A stretch of 64,000 nucleotides of DNA from Isoetes taiwanensis (GCA_021234155.1 JAJEKV010000207.1:372001-436000); one strand, 5' to 3'. Counted from the first letter of the stretch, positions 45,119-57,334 are shown. A program made the numbers and translations. Notes: a model not told the origin generated them from the sequence alone.

Positions 45119-47237
45119 TGTGACGTCCCCTACTCATATACGGTGCACTCACCGTATACAAACAAGAGTTCATCCCCCATACCAGCTCCATGCTGATACA
45201 GGGCCCTCAACATATCACTGTAACCGTACGGGTTCCCAGTGGGAAGAGTGAAGGGGTCATTTTACCCGTCTCCCTCAGGGCCTACCTAGCTGCGGAAGCG
45301 TAAACATACATGTCAGTACATATAATCATCATATATCCACCTCGAAGGGTGGCTCATCAACATCTGCATAGACAAAGATCAGCACAATACAAGCATAGAA
45401 TAATTTGAGAGCCAAACTTAGCTATTTGGCGATTTTTTAGCACATTTTCAAAAAAAAATTGGCTAAAGTAAATGGAAAAAATTGGGAAAAAAATAATAAT
45501 TTTAGCTTAACTTTTTTCGGGACTGCACCAACCCTGGAGCTCTTTAGCCATACGCTAGAAAGTAAGAGCGTGAAATTTTGTAGTGTTTAGTTAAACCATA
45601 GAAACTTTTAGAGTGAATTTCGGGCTAGTTTAGCTAATATCATTCTAGTTTATATGAAATATATGACTAGTAGTTTAGTTTCTAGCATTATGGATTAATT
45701 TGAGTCCTAGATTTTACTAGTTAGCATTATTTTAGGATGTTTTCACAAAGAAAATGACTAAAATAAGTGGAATATATTGAAAAAAACTATAGTAATTTGG
45801 TTTAATATTTTCTGTTGGTCACGCCATAGAAATTTTTGGGATGATGTTTGGGTTAGTTTAGCTAAACGCTAGAAAGTATGAGAGGAAAAATGTATAGAGT
45901 TTAGCTAAACCACAGAAAGTTTTGCCATTAATATCGAGCAACTTTAGCTAAAGTCATTCTGGCTAATAAGAAATATGCGATTAGTAATTTATTCCCTGAA
46001 TACAAGTGGTTTCCTACCCAAAGCTCAGACTCCAGGGGATGACTGACAAGCTTGGGTCTCCAGAGTTCAGTGCAGACAGAATCATGGCAATGGATTTGGC
46101 TGGCATAAGAACATGGCATTGGGTTGTCCACTCCATCCGCACCTCCTGTGCACACTTTGCAGAGTAGGTTGAAGAGTGTTGGGACCTGACTGTAGCCCGC
46201 CGAATGCATAGCCAAAAGGGCTATTCCTGGGTTGCATCTCCCCAGTTCCGATGGGGCAGGTAGGGATCGCTCCCACCAGAGATCTCCATGCTGACTCAAG
46301 TTGACTAGAGGGCCACTGCCCTTATTCGACTTAACCCACTGGAAAGTGAACACCACTTCACGGGTGTCGAGCCCATGCCTTACCCCACACGCAGTGGCAA
46401 GCCATTAGACCTAGTCTACAGTGATCCCCGGTAGGCCTTACACACCAGAGGGATCGGTCAAGAGTCAGAACACGAACCTCCTTCTGAGCCAGTCTGGCCC
46501 CTTCACCCACAACCAGGTGTGGTTCTTGTACACAGGCCGAAATCTAGTAATGCACTAAGAGGGACTAGCTAGGAGCATCAACTACTAAGCTTTAAGTCTC
46601 TAACCCCCTTCCCAATACAATGAGTCCACAGAATGCATCCGTCCATCACATCATCATAGAACTAAAGAATAAGAACTAATCTATATCATAGAGTTAGGTT
46701 CTTTAGTTAGGGTCAATCTGGGGATCTGCTTGGCTACTAAGGGTAATTTAATAGGCTAAACCTATTGGTTCGATAGCTGGAATACTGTTTAGCTATTAAA
46801 TCGACTAAATACTTGATCCTTGGTTCACTCCTCTTGATCCGAAGGCGTCCATGTCGCTGTTCTGCTTGGGAATGCGGTATCGGAAGGAGAATCTGACGAG
46901 CTAGGGCACACGGGCAGATCTTGGGAGTTGGATTTGACTCCTCGGGCGCGCGAACTACTGCTCGGAAGGTTCGTGGACGAAAAAGGAAGGATTAGGCTTT
47001 GGTTACCTTTCATAGGCTCTCAGTTAGGTTTAGGGTTTCCATGACTCTTGGTCTGCCTTTAATGGGTTAAAGGTTTAAAGTGCGCACATTGCTAAGTGTG
47101 CGCACCCTTGCAAGTTGCCCCCTAGGGCGCCCTTGCTTGATTATACGTCGGCGTACATGTCAATTGGAACGGCGTGTACGCGTGACGGTGCAGTACGGAA
47201 TACGTCTTGAGACCGTATATCGTACTGGAACGTCACA
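45119..47237 (-). repeat. 5' LTR of the Ty3/gypsy element
   Basis: TGTGACG...CGTCACA, 2,119 bp including a 605-bp hAT-type insertion (45394-45998) plus its 8-bp duplication. Without these it is about 1,506 bp, against 1,491 bp for the 3' LTR. The primer site adjoins it on the low side. On the high side, polypurine-tract-type internal sequence continues to 47396. Confidence 0.88.
45394..45998. mobile_element. hAT-type MITE in the 5' LTR
   Basis: A 605-bp AT-rich insertion absent from the other LTR, flanked by perfect 8-bp duplications AATACAAG (45386-45393 and 45999-46006). Termini are short: CATAGAATAA and TTATTCCCTG. It contains repeated GCTAGAAAGTA and TTTAGCTAAA phrases. The 8-bp duplication and CARGGAATAA-type ends indicate hAT. 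Confidence 0.88.
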
Positions 47238-47396
47238 CTCTCCCCACCTTAAATTGATGCTGTCCGTAGCATCGTGGGTCTCCCCACCTTGGGATCTTCT
47301 TAACCTGCAATCAACTTGATGCACACGATATACTATTATCATGGTTACACATTTATTAGGATTACTTCAAGGTAATTCTTTAGACATTATTATACT
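47238..47396 (-). repeat. Residual internal sequence beyond the 5' LTR
   Basis: These 159 bp repeat the sequence at 26167-26315, including the CTCCCCACCTT polypurine tract and CACGATATACTATTATCATG. That sequence normally lies inside the element next to the 3' LTR. Its presence outside the 5' LTR shows that a second element, sharing this LTR, once lay upstream and was truncated at 47396. Confidence 0.8.
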
Positions 47397-48209
47397 TAAG
47401 CTAATCACTCTTTTTTGAAAAACAAAAGCTGGAACCAAAAGGGTTTACTTTGTGATATTTACCATATGATTGGCATTACAGATTGTTAAACAATACATTT
47501 GTTTGGCAATGGATGCACATTGAACAGTCTTTGTGAAGTGTTGTTTACTGAAATCTAGGTCTAGTGTGATCTCATATTGTGCTACTTATGTGATAATATT
47601 GGAAAGATAGATTTGGTGACTTCAATTGGTTACAAATGGCTAACTGTAATTTGATACCAGTATTAATACATGATAAGATTTTAATGTCACATTGTGGGCT
47701 ATTGGAGCATAGTGTTATGCACATTAAGTTAATAAGTGATGTTACATTTTGTAAGCTAATAAAGATCAAGGGATATATGGTGTACATCTATGAATGAATG
47801 GTGAATCTAAAATATTAAATAATAATGTAGTGCTGGATCTAGGATGATTAAATGAATAAGCATATCTTTTCTCAAAAAATAAAAATGGGAGTAGGAGTAC
47901 TTGATGTGGCCTTGATTTAAAACCCAGGGTAGATATTTGGGGACATGTACTTACTAGTAAACGAGGCGTTTTAAGTTGTGAACTTTATCTGACCGTAGTT
48001 GTAGTAAGAATATAATCGAAGAAGAAATGCAAACGCCTCACAGGGCAGTATTCTGCAGGACTTTTGGGGCGAGCTACTTTCGGGGGGTTAGCATCAACAC
48101 TCTCCCTCTACATGATCATATGGTGAAAGGGCCTAGTCGAATCTAACTAGGATATGACCTTTGAAACGTAAACCATGTGTGTTGTTAGGTTCTTGAAGGG
48201 TTTACGTTA
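47397..48209. other. Spacer without a gene
   Basis: AT-rich, no coding frame. From about 48060 it contains a diverged direct copy of a motif found inside the foldback (CATCAACACYCTCCCTCTAC to CGTAAACC-TGTGTGTTG). Confidence 0.4.
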
Positions 48210-50055
48210 TGGAGCTCATTTTCCCTATCCGACCATTTAATCTGCCATTCAAGTAACCTGCTTCGAGTAGGTTCAAAAAAATCCAAGATCTGTTCGGGAG
48301 AACTTATCAAACTGTGAAGTGTCCTGTGGTCGACTGTGCAGAGCCCCAAGTGTTTTGTCAGTCAGGCAATATAAAGGCTCCGGAATGGAGATTCGACTTC
48401 GCCATATCATCTGGAATGCCGAAATTACCCTAGGGACCAAGTTATACGGTCATTTTTTGGCAACGAAAGAAACACGAACCTTCTACATGGCAGTATTCCG
48501 CAGCCACCTCTTAGACTAATTGACTACGAACCTGTTCGACATGAGCGACTTTAGCACTTCTTGGAGAAGGGGTGGTCTTCTGCTCACGAAACTTGGTCTC
48601 CAGGGTAATATCGACATTTTGAGTCCATTGACAGTGTCAGTTCACAGGTCTGGAGTGGGAGAGTTGCCCGTCCGTGGCCAGGAGCCTTCGGGAGAGGACC
48701 TTTGGGGTGAACTGCTTCCGGAAGGTTTTAAGGGTGCTTCTTCTGGCATCAACACCCTCCCTCTACCCGATGACATTACGCAAGATCCTGGTTGAATCTG
48801 ACCAGGATATGGCCTCCGAAACGTAAACCTTGTGTGTTGCTAGGTTATTGAAGGGCGTTAGGGAGGTCGAGTTTTAGTCAGTTGCACTTGGGACATGGTC
48901 GAGAAGCTGCAGTTGAAAACTCGAAGCAATAGGAACTGACGGAATGGGGTTTGGCTTTATCCTGCTCCCAATGTGGCAATTAGAAATCAAGAGCACCTTT
49001 TGCAGCAGCAAAATTGTTTGGGTCATTCGGGATGGCTAATAGATCCAAACTCTGTTATTTCAGTTGCCTTGGCTCCGCACGCATGTTTAGAAAAGATCCA
49101 CCTAGTTATCCAAGAAAACGACCACGTTTTGGCCTCCGAAACGTAAACCCTACAATAACCTAGCAACACACAAGGTTTACGTTTCGGAGGCCAAAACGTG
49201 GTCGTTTTCTTGGATAACTAGGTGCATCTTTTCTAAACATGTGTGTGAAGCCAAAGCAACTGAAATAACAGAATCCCGAATGATCCCAAACAATTTTGCT
49301 GCTGCAAAAGGCGCTCTTGATTTCTAATTGCCACATTGGGAGCAGGATAAATCCAAACCCCATGCCGTCAGATCCTATTGCTTCAAGTTTTCAACTGCAG
49401 CTTCTCGACCATGTCCCAAGTGCAACTGACTAAAACTCGACCTCCATAACGTAAACCCTTCAATAACCTAACAACACACAGGGTTTACGTTTCGGAGACC
49501 ATATCCTAGTCAGATTCGACCAGGATCTTGCGTAATATCATCAGGTAGAGGGAGGGTGTTGATGCCAGAGGTCCTCTCTCGAAGGCTCCTGGCCATGGAC
49601 GGGCAACTCTCCCACTCCAGACCTGTGAACTGACACTGCCAATGGACTCAAAACATCAATATTACCCTGGAGACCAAGTTTCGTGAGCAGAAAACCACCC
49701 CTTCTCCAAGAAGTGCCAAAGTCCAATAGGTTCGTAGTCAATTGGCTTAAGAGGTGGCTGCGGAATACTGCCATGTAGAGGGTTCGTGTTTCTTTCGTTG
49801 CAAAAAATGATTGTTTAACTTGGTCTCTAGGGTAATTTTGGCATTCCGGATGATATGGCGAAATCGAATCTCCATTCTGGAGTCTTTGTACTGCATGAAA
49901 GATAAAATATTTGGGTTTCTACACTGTCGACCGCAGGACGCTTCACGGTTTGATAAGTTCTCCCGGACCGATCTTGGATTTTTTTGAACCTGCTCGAAGA
50001 AGGTTACTTGAACGCCGGATTCAATGGTCGGATAGGGAAACCGAGCTCCGGGAGG
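48210..50055. repeat. Giant foldback, ~0.9-kb inverted arms
   Basis: The left arm 48210-49149 is the reverse complement of the right arm 49174-50055, with about 24 bp between. Near the centre, ACCACGTTTTGGCCTCCGAA is answered by TTCGGAGGCCAAAACGTGGT. Arms differ by substitutions and some deletions; the right arm lacks part of 48690-48735. Both arms contain CCTCCGAAACGTAAACCYTG, which also recurs as direct copies. A transcript would form a hairpin of about 900 bp. No convincing protein is encoded; the frames inside mirror each other. Confidence 0.92.
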
Positions 50056-50671
50056 GGAGGGGCATTGGCATTTGCTCTCCCGGAGGAGCGTTGGCAGGAA
50101 AGGCTACCTCGACAACCTTTCTAAGGTCTGTCTCCTGTGGTCCGACCTCTCCCCTCTGGTGAGGAAGCCGCGCAAAGTTCTAGCCTGATTCGATTTGGGG
50201 AAGGGTGTCAGCGCTTTAAGTTTTTCAAGATCCCTCTATTCTATCCCTTGCCAAACTCCTCTACCAAAAATTTCAAAGGTTATCATATTTCTTGCATAAA
50301 GTCCTAGTCATCACATCCATGTCACCATCATCTAGCCATGTCACCAAAAATTTACCAACATCACCCAATGAAAAGACCAAAGATGGACATCTTTTCATTT
50401 TTGACATAGGGCAAAAGTATGCTAGTGGGTATCAAAAAAACGCGGCCCCAGCACTTAGATCAGCACCCTGGATGTACTATTCTATCATAGTATTCCACTT
50501 GTTATTAATTGGAGTTGTTACATATTTCTATTGATTACCTAATTACCGTGTGCTAGTACCAGTAACACCTTAAACAAGCTGCCATATGGGGTGCTATATG
50601 AGTGCTGTCAGCATGTGTCCGGACGCCTGCTTTTGATACCCACCAGCATACTTTTGCCCCATAGTCAAAAC
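50056..50671. other. Spacer; one doubtful short frame
   Basis: A plus-strand 80-codon frame (50292-50534) ends in a hydrophobic segment (YYSIIVFHLLLIGVVTYFY) that would span a membrane, but there is no upstream support and no recognised family. Confidence 0.3.
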
Positions 50672-52690
50672 TTGACCTTGCTTACTTGGCATGCCATGTG
50701 ACCACTTGGAGTGCCCAAGTAGCCTAGGTGGCATATTGGGTGCCTAGGTGGCATGCCTAAGCCACCTTGGCATGTTGGAGCTTAGGTGGCATGTTGGAGC
50801 CTAGGTGGCATATTGGTGCCTAGGTGGCATGCCTGTGCCACCTTGGCATGTTGGTGCCTAGGTGGCATGCCTGAGCCACCTTGGCATGTTTGAGCCACCT
50901 TGGCACCTAGGTGGCATGTTTGAGCCACCTTGGCATGTTTGAGCCTAGGTGGCATGTTCGAGCCACCTTGGCATGTTGGAGCCCACGTGGCATTATGGAG
51001 TCCACGTGGCATGTTTGAGCCACCTTGGCATGTTGGATGTTGGAGCCTAGGTGGCATGTTGGAGCCCACCTACCTGGCATGTTTGAGCCACCTTGGCATG
51101 TTTGAGCCTAGGTGGCATGTTGGAGCCACCTTGGCATGTTTGAGCCCGGTGGCATGTTTGAGCCACCTTGGCATGTTGGAGCCCACGTGGCATGTTGGAG
51201 CCTATGTGGCATGTTGGAGCTCGCGTGGCATGTTTGAGCTATCTTGGCTTGTTTGCGCCACCTTGGCATGTTTGAGCCAAGGTGGCATGTTGGAGTCTAG
51301 ATGGCATTTTTGAGCCACCTTGGCATGTTGGAGCATACGTGGCATGTTGTGAGCCACCTTAGCATGTTTGAGCCTAGGTGGCATGTTGGAACCTAGGTGG
51401 CATGTTAGAGCCTGGGTGGCATGTTAGAGCCACGACAAAGATGTTGGAGGCTAGGTGGCATGTTTGAGCCACCTTGTCATGTTTGAGCCTAGGTTGCATG
51501 TTGGAGCCTAGGTGGCATGTTATTGGAGCCTAGGTGGCATGTTGGAGCCCACGTGGCATGTTTGAGCCACCTTGGCATGTTTGAGCATGTTGGAGCCTAG
51601 GTGGCATGTTTGAGCCACCTTGGCAAGTTGGGGCATAGGTGGCATGTTGGAGCCCATGTGGCATGTTTGAGCACGTTGAAGCCTAGGTTGGAGCCATTTT
51701 GTCATGTTGGAGCCTAGGTGGCATGTTGGAGCCACCTTGGCATGTTTGAGCCTAGGTGGCATGTTAGAGCCACCTTGGCATATTGGAGCCCACGTGGCAT
51801 GTTGGAGCGCACGTGGCATGTTTGACCCACCTTGGCATGCCGGAGCCCTGGCATGTTGGAGCCCACGTGTCATGTTTGGGCCACCTTGGCAAGTTGGAGC
51901 ATAGGTGGCATGTTGGAGCCCGCATGGCATGTTTGAGCATGTTGGAGCCAAGGTGGCATGTTTGAGCCATTTTGTCATGTTGGAGCCTAGGTGGCATGTT
52001 GGAGCCACCTTGGCATGTTTGAGCCTAGGTGGCATGTTAGAGCCACCTTGGCATGTTGGAGCCCACGTGGCATGTTTGAGACACCTTGGCATGTTGGAGC
52101 CTAGATGGCATGTTGGAGCCTAGATGGCATGTTGGAGCCTAGGTGGCATGTTGGAACCCACGTGGCATGTTTGAGCCACCTTGGCATGTTGAAGCCTAGG
52201 TGGCATGTTGAAGCCCATGTGGCATGTTTGAGCCACCTTGTCATGTTGGAGCCTAGGTGGCATGTTTGAGCCATCTTGGCATGTTGGAGCCTAGGTGGCA
52301 TGTTGGAGCCCACGTGGCATGTTTGAACCACCTTGGCATGTTAGAGCCACGGTGGCATGTTGGAGTCTAGTTGGCATGTTTGAGCCAAACTTGACATACT
52401 TAAACCTAGGTGGCATGTTGTGAGCCACCTTGGCATGTTGGAGCCTAGGTGGCATTGTGGAGCCCACATGGCATGTTTGCGCCACCTTGGCATATTGGAG
52501 CCTACATGGCATGTTAGAGCCCGCGTGGCATGTTGGAGCCACCTTGGCATGTTGGAGCCACCTTGATGGCATGTTGGAGCCACCTTGGTGGCATGTTGGA
52601 GCCACCTTGTGTATGTTTGAGCCACCTTGGTGGCATGTTTGAGCCACCTTGGCATGTTTGAGCCTAGGTGGCGTGTTTGAGCCAAGTGGA
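50672..52690. repeat. 2-kb minisatellite, ~20-bp unit
   Basis: About 100 copies of a 19-21 bp unit with core GGCATGTTKGAGCC. The variable half is CTAGGT, CACCTT or CACGT, so that neighbouring cores are joined as CTAGGTGGCATG or CACCTTGGCATG. Since CCACCTTGG and CCTAGGTGG are partly complementary, the array has local dyads. Frames on both strands stay open for up to 190 codons purely because of the period. Confidence 0.95.
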
Positions 52691-53396
<706 letters not shown>

Positions 53397-54377
53397 ATGG
53401 CGACCAAGACTAAGGCAAAGAAGGGAGATGGGGTTGGGTCTTCTGTGGCTCCTGTAACAGTGAACAGGGATGTGTCCAAGGATGTTAATTTTACCAATGC
53501 AAAGAAAGCATTAAAAAATGAATGTAAAAGGCAGGGCAAGGAGGTTCTTACAGAAGACATCTCGGATGACACCTCGGAGGCAACTGATTTGGGGCTGAAG
53601 GCTGACATATCCAGAGGGCTTGGGCCTGTCATTCGGGCTGATTTGCAGCGAGAGGTTGTAGCCTTAAATCGGATGCAGGCGACAGGGACGACAACAGGTT
53701 TTGGTGCTATGGCGCCTTCTGGATTCTTTGGAGGAGAGATGCTAATGGGTCAATTGCTTACAATGATGATGAAGCTACTAGAATCCATGGAGCAATCCAG
53801 GAAGGAAGCAGAGCAGGCAAGGAAGGAGGCTGCAGCCCATCAGGCACAAATGCTTAAGCTTTTGCAAGGTATTAATGAGTCTCTGTGTTCTTTAAAGAGT
53901 GAAAATGTAGAGCTAAAGCAGCAGCTAGCAAGCGTATCAGAGACAAAACAGGTCATAGATCAAGCTGAGACTTCGAATAGGGGCTCAAATGATGGTTTTC
54001 AAGGAGCAATTGATGCTTTGAATGAGAAAATGGAGCACTTGGCTGATATGCATGAAAGGGAGTCGAAGGCTAATAATTTCAGAATTTCTAGCCTACTAGA
54101 AAAGGAGAATGAGGACACAAGCATGGCTGTTCAAACATTTCTTGCAGAGAATATGCATATGCAGGTGCAGGTGGATATTTTGGAGGCTTACCGGGTTGGA
54201 AGGAAGGGGGAAGGAACACGGAATGTGTTGGTGAAGTGCGCATCCAAGGAAGCGAAGGCTCGTGTTATGCAGAAGCGAACATTGCTTAAGGGCAAATATA
54301 TATGGGTCAATGATGACTTAACTAAGACCCAACGTGCTTACTGGAGAGGTGGAAAAGTGATTGTGGAGGATGCATAG
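53397..54377 (+). CDS. LINE ORF1 protein
   Basis: An intact 326-codon frame starting MATKTKAKKGDG; an in-frame ATG 16 codons upstream at 53349 is less likely. The N-terminus is basic. The middle is a glutamine/alanine/glutamate-rich coiled coil (MEQSRKEAEQARKEAAAHQA, then SLKSENVELKQQLASVSE). The C-terminal third has an RNA-binding fold typical of L1-type ORF1 (DILEAYRVGRKGEGTRNVLV, KEAKARVMQKRTLLKGKYIW). ORF1 proteins coat the LINE RNA as a chaperone. It ends in TAG at 54375, and the endonuclease frame follows directly in the same frame. Confidence 0.85.
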   Translation: MATKTKAKKGDGVGSSVAPVTVNRDVSKDVNFTNAKKALKNECKRQGKEVLTEDISDDTSEATDLGLKADISRGLGPVIRADLQREVVALNRMQATGTTTGFGAMAPSGFFGGEMLMGQLLTMMMKLLESMEQSRKEAEQARKEAAAHQAQMLKLLQGINESLCSLKSENVELKQQLASVSETKQVIDQAETSNRGSNDGFQGAIDALNEKMEHLADMHERESKANNFRISSLLEKENEDTSMAVQTFLAENMHMQVQVDILEAYRVGRKGEGTRNVLVKCASKEAKARVMQKRTLLKGKYIWVNDDLTKTQRAYWRGGKVIVEDA

Positions 54378-55874
54378 GAAGTAGCGACCGCCAGGTTAGT
54401 TTGCTGGAATGTAAATACGTTAAAAAGTAGTAAGATCTGTGCTATGGATGACTTGCTAGCAAATGTAGACATAGTTTTCTTTTTGGAAACATGTCAGCAT
54501 GAGGAAAAGGCTCTTCTAGATATTTCTGGTTTTACGCTATTGCATTCAGTATGGAATAAGAAGGGCTGGAATCTTAAAGGTACAGGTGGTATTGCATGCT
54601 ATGCTCGCAATAAAATTGCGCACGCAGTATGTGTTTTGACATATAAGGCAACTGCACAATACATTTGGATTGAATTGCCAGGTAGGGGCAACAAGATATA
54701 TGTAGCTGGTTGTTATTTCCCCCCAAGGGAATCACCTGTGTATAACAAAGGAGATCTGGATAAGGATGACCCATTCTTTCACTTAGAGCAGGATATACTA
54801 GCTTTGGGTTTGGCAGGGGAAGTGCTATTGTTAGGAGACTTTAATGGGCGTACGGGAAACCATCAAGCAGCTTTGATAGGCCTAGATGGAGAAGCAGAAT
54901 GGTTGGAAATGCTGGATGATACTGAGCTGAAGACAATTGGATGGAGCAGAACATCAGAAGACAATGTGAAATGGCTGACACCACAGGGGCATCATGTCTT
55001 ACATATGTGTAGCGGTTTTGAGATGGTGATCTTCAATGGCACGGATAAGTACCCAGGCTCTGGTAAGTGCACTTGTAAAAATGCTAGCGGGGTGGATTAT
55101 GTTATTGCCAAACCTACTTTTGCAGAACATGTTATTAGCTTACACATTGGAGATGAGAATGAAAGCTCGGGTAAATGGATGTCTTCAAGTATGATAAAGC
55201 TCATGAATATAGCGCGATATGCGAGCAGAAAATGGCATCTTTTCATTAGGGTTTTTTTGAGATTAAAAAAGGGCTTTCAAAATATGCCAACTAAGCCAAA
55301 TGAAGATAAGTGAACTACCAATCAGAATCAAAGCCTGACGGGTCCAGTCAGCAAAACTGTTATAACTAACTTACTGAATCACATTTTCTAGCATAACTAT
55401 TGATAGAAAAGTCCAAATGAGCTCTCGTTTAGTGCAATAGATAGATCTCGTCGAGATCTTTCCAACCTTAAGTGCTTTGCACATATTTTAACCATTTATG
55501 ATTGTCAAAACTCCAAAAAATATAGTTTTTACTATTTTTTACTATCCTACGGGGCTAAAAGATATGCAAACCACCCAAGATTGGAAAGATCTCAATGAGA
55601 TCTATCTATTACACCAAACAAGAGCTCATTTGGACTTTTCTATCAACACTTATGCTAGAAAATGTGATTCAGTGAGTTAGATATAACTGTTTTGCTGACT
55701 GGATTACCAGTTCTGTTTTCTGATTGGTAGTTCATATAGCTTAGTCAGCAGTTCTTAGAAGGCCCTTAAAAAATCCCTAATCGCATGGCCCAGATCAGTA
55801 GGGGATATGAGTGAGGCGTTGTCTAGGGTTTTGCTTAAATCAGCAGATGAATGTTTTGTATCCCACCAGCAACG
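54378..55874 (+). pseudogene. LINE ORF2 N-terminal part: APE-type endonuclease
   Basis: Just after the ORF1 TAG and in the same frame, the sequence reads RLVCWNVNTL, then VDIVFFLETCQ, LLLGDFNGRTGN and GVDYVIAKP. These correspond to the N, E, D/N and D motifs of the AP-endonuclease-like domain that nicks target DNA. The first in-frame ATG (54444) lies after the WNVN motif, so it would give a clipped enzyme. The frame runs to 55313, where the MITE at 55311 interrupts it. The final SDH motif is not seen. Coding resumes at 55760-55874 (LKKSLIAWPRSVGDMSEALS) up to the CACTA insertion. Confidence 0.85.
55311..55734. mobile_element. Foldback MITE inside LINE ORF2
   Basis: A 424-bp element whose left half (TGAACTACCAATCAGAATC, later CTAGCATAAC, GATAGATCTCGTCGAGATC) is the reverse complement of its right half, which ends GATTGGTAGTTCA. 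It forms an almost complete hairpin with a short loop. No reliable target duplication was found. Confidence 0.85.
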
Positions 55875-55896
55875 CACTACAAGAGGATGCTTGCTA

Positions 55897-56222
55897 GACG
55901 TCAGGTAAATCGTCAGAAAGCCTTCACAAATCAGACAAACTTCCCAGGCTGGCTGGCTGACGATTAGCCTGACTCATATTATCTGACGATTGTTCGTCAG
56001 ACGATGCGTCAGGTGAATCGTCAGCCAAGCGTCAGATCATGCGTCAGAGTGCTCGTCAGGATAATAGTCATAAAATATTAGTCAGGAGAATCGTCAGCAT
56101 ATTAGTCAGCCTAATGGTCAGCCTATTAGTCAGCATATTAAGCAGGTCCATGGTCAGGTCATTAGTCAGGATATTGGTCAGCACATTAGTCAGGATAGTA
56201 GTCAGGTAGTTGGACCAAGATA
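55897..56222. repeat. CACTA left subterminal repeats (GTCAG core)
   Basis: About 25 copies of GTCAG, mostly in plus orientation and first combined as CGTCAG or TGACGAT. They later settle into a period of about 12 bp as GTCAGNATATTA (56095-56215). They match the reverse-oriented CTGAC repeats near the right end. Confidence 0.88.
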
Positions 56223-56229
56223 TAGAGTA

Positions 56230-57334
56230 ATGTGTGATGTTTATTTACCAAACAGGGATTTGAACCCTGATATTCCAACTTGGTATAAAACTAGAGCGTA
56301 CAAATTATACAACAAAATTGATTGAAGAATCTTAACAACACAAGATTCTAGCATAAATAACAGCTTATAAATAATTGCAATTAGGGGTCAATGCTATGGA
56401 AAGCAGAAACAATTGCAAGTAGGGGTTATCCTCCAAGCAATATATAGCTTACAGAAAGAAATCCAAGGAGCAATTTCATTGTCCTCTACTTCAAGTTCTT
56501 CTGATAACGCTTATAAAAATTGTGCAAATTAAATACTCACAACACTAAACGAAAGAAGTACTGGAACATCAGAATAAAATGTCAAAATAATCTGTCAATG
56601 TGATTGCAATGACACAGATGGACATCAAAACACAATAATAGAATCCACATGATAGGTCACATGTCACTTATGGGATTTACATTCCTCTTGTATGCAACTG
56701 ACTGGAAGAAAGACAACCATGATCAATATATGCTGCTAGTTGAAACATATATTTAGAGAATAACTGTTGCACAGAATATAGAACTGCCATTACAAATGCT
56801 AAAGGATTAGACGTTAAACCCTGAAGAATGCACGAAGACAAAAGGAGATTATAGAAATGTTGGACTGACCAAATGTATAGTGCGTCATAACAATTCAAGT
56901 AGGGGCTTTTATTACTCAATAGCAATTTGACCTACTTGTTCTTGTAGTCATATAGCAGCAAATCAGTGGCTATAAGCTGCCAATTTATTATGCTAGAGGA
57001 ATGGGAAAGCAATGATCATAGCAAGTTCTATCTTATAAATCTGTCCATCAAATTGGCGTCATACCTTAGTTCAACTCTTTTTGGAGAAGAGTAATGAGGC
57101 TGCAACAAATGCCAAACTTTAGAAATTGGTCCAAATCCTACCTGCAAAGGAACTTTGGCAATATCAGGACATTGTATTGCAATACGTATTTTGCAAGAAA
57201 ACTCAAATGCTTTTAACAAATCACTGGAATGCATAGGCTTACCTATAATGCCTGAGACAGTTTTTTAGAGAAGCTCCAAGTAAAGCCAAGATGTATATGC
57301 CATGAAAACTGTGTCAATAGAAGACACTTTGATA
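56230..57334. other. CACTA interior, no recognised gene
   Basis: AT-rich. Short minus-strand frames (56925-56677, 57234-57028) have mildly coding-like composition, for example FGPISKVWHLLQPHYSSPKR. They could be further pieces of captured gene sequence, but no family is assigned. Confidence 0.3.

Larger units (their letters stand above)
24676..47237 (-). mobile_element. Ty3/gypsy LTR retrotransposon with accessory genes
   Basis: This minus-strand element reads from high to low coordinates. It starts with the 5' LTR (47237-45119) and an initiator tRNA-Met primer site (45117-45106). An H3-like ORF (36590-35274), a 508-codon ORF (34573-33047), gag (32909-31705) and pol (31210 to about 27749) follow. 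The polypurine tract (26182-26167) and 3' LTR (26166-24676) close it. Both LTRs begin TGTGACG and end CGTCACA. Protease-RT-RNase H-integrase order places it in Ty3/gypsy. Nested insertions (hAT-type MITEs, a MITE in gag-pol, and a 7.2-kb repeat-bounded unit) inflate it; without them it would be roughly 13 kb. Gag and pol are both broken, so the copy is non-autonomous. No chromodomain was seen after integrase. Confidence 0.9.

Noticed and set aside
48319-48795. Two adjacent frames in the left foldback arm (66 and 91 codons)
   Set aside because: The inverted arm gives related frames broken at different places, with no domain match and no conservation favouring one frame.
56245-56300. T-arm-like CAGGGTTCAAATCCCTG on the minus strand
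   Set aside because: Only the T-stem/loop is convincing. Upstream bases do not give D and anticodon arms at the right distances, so no tRNA is called.
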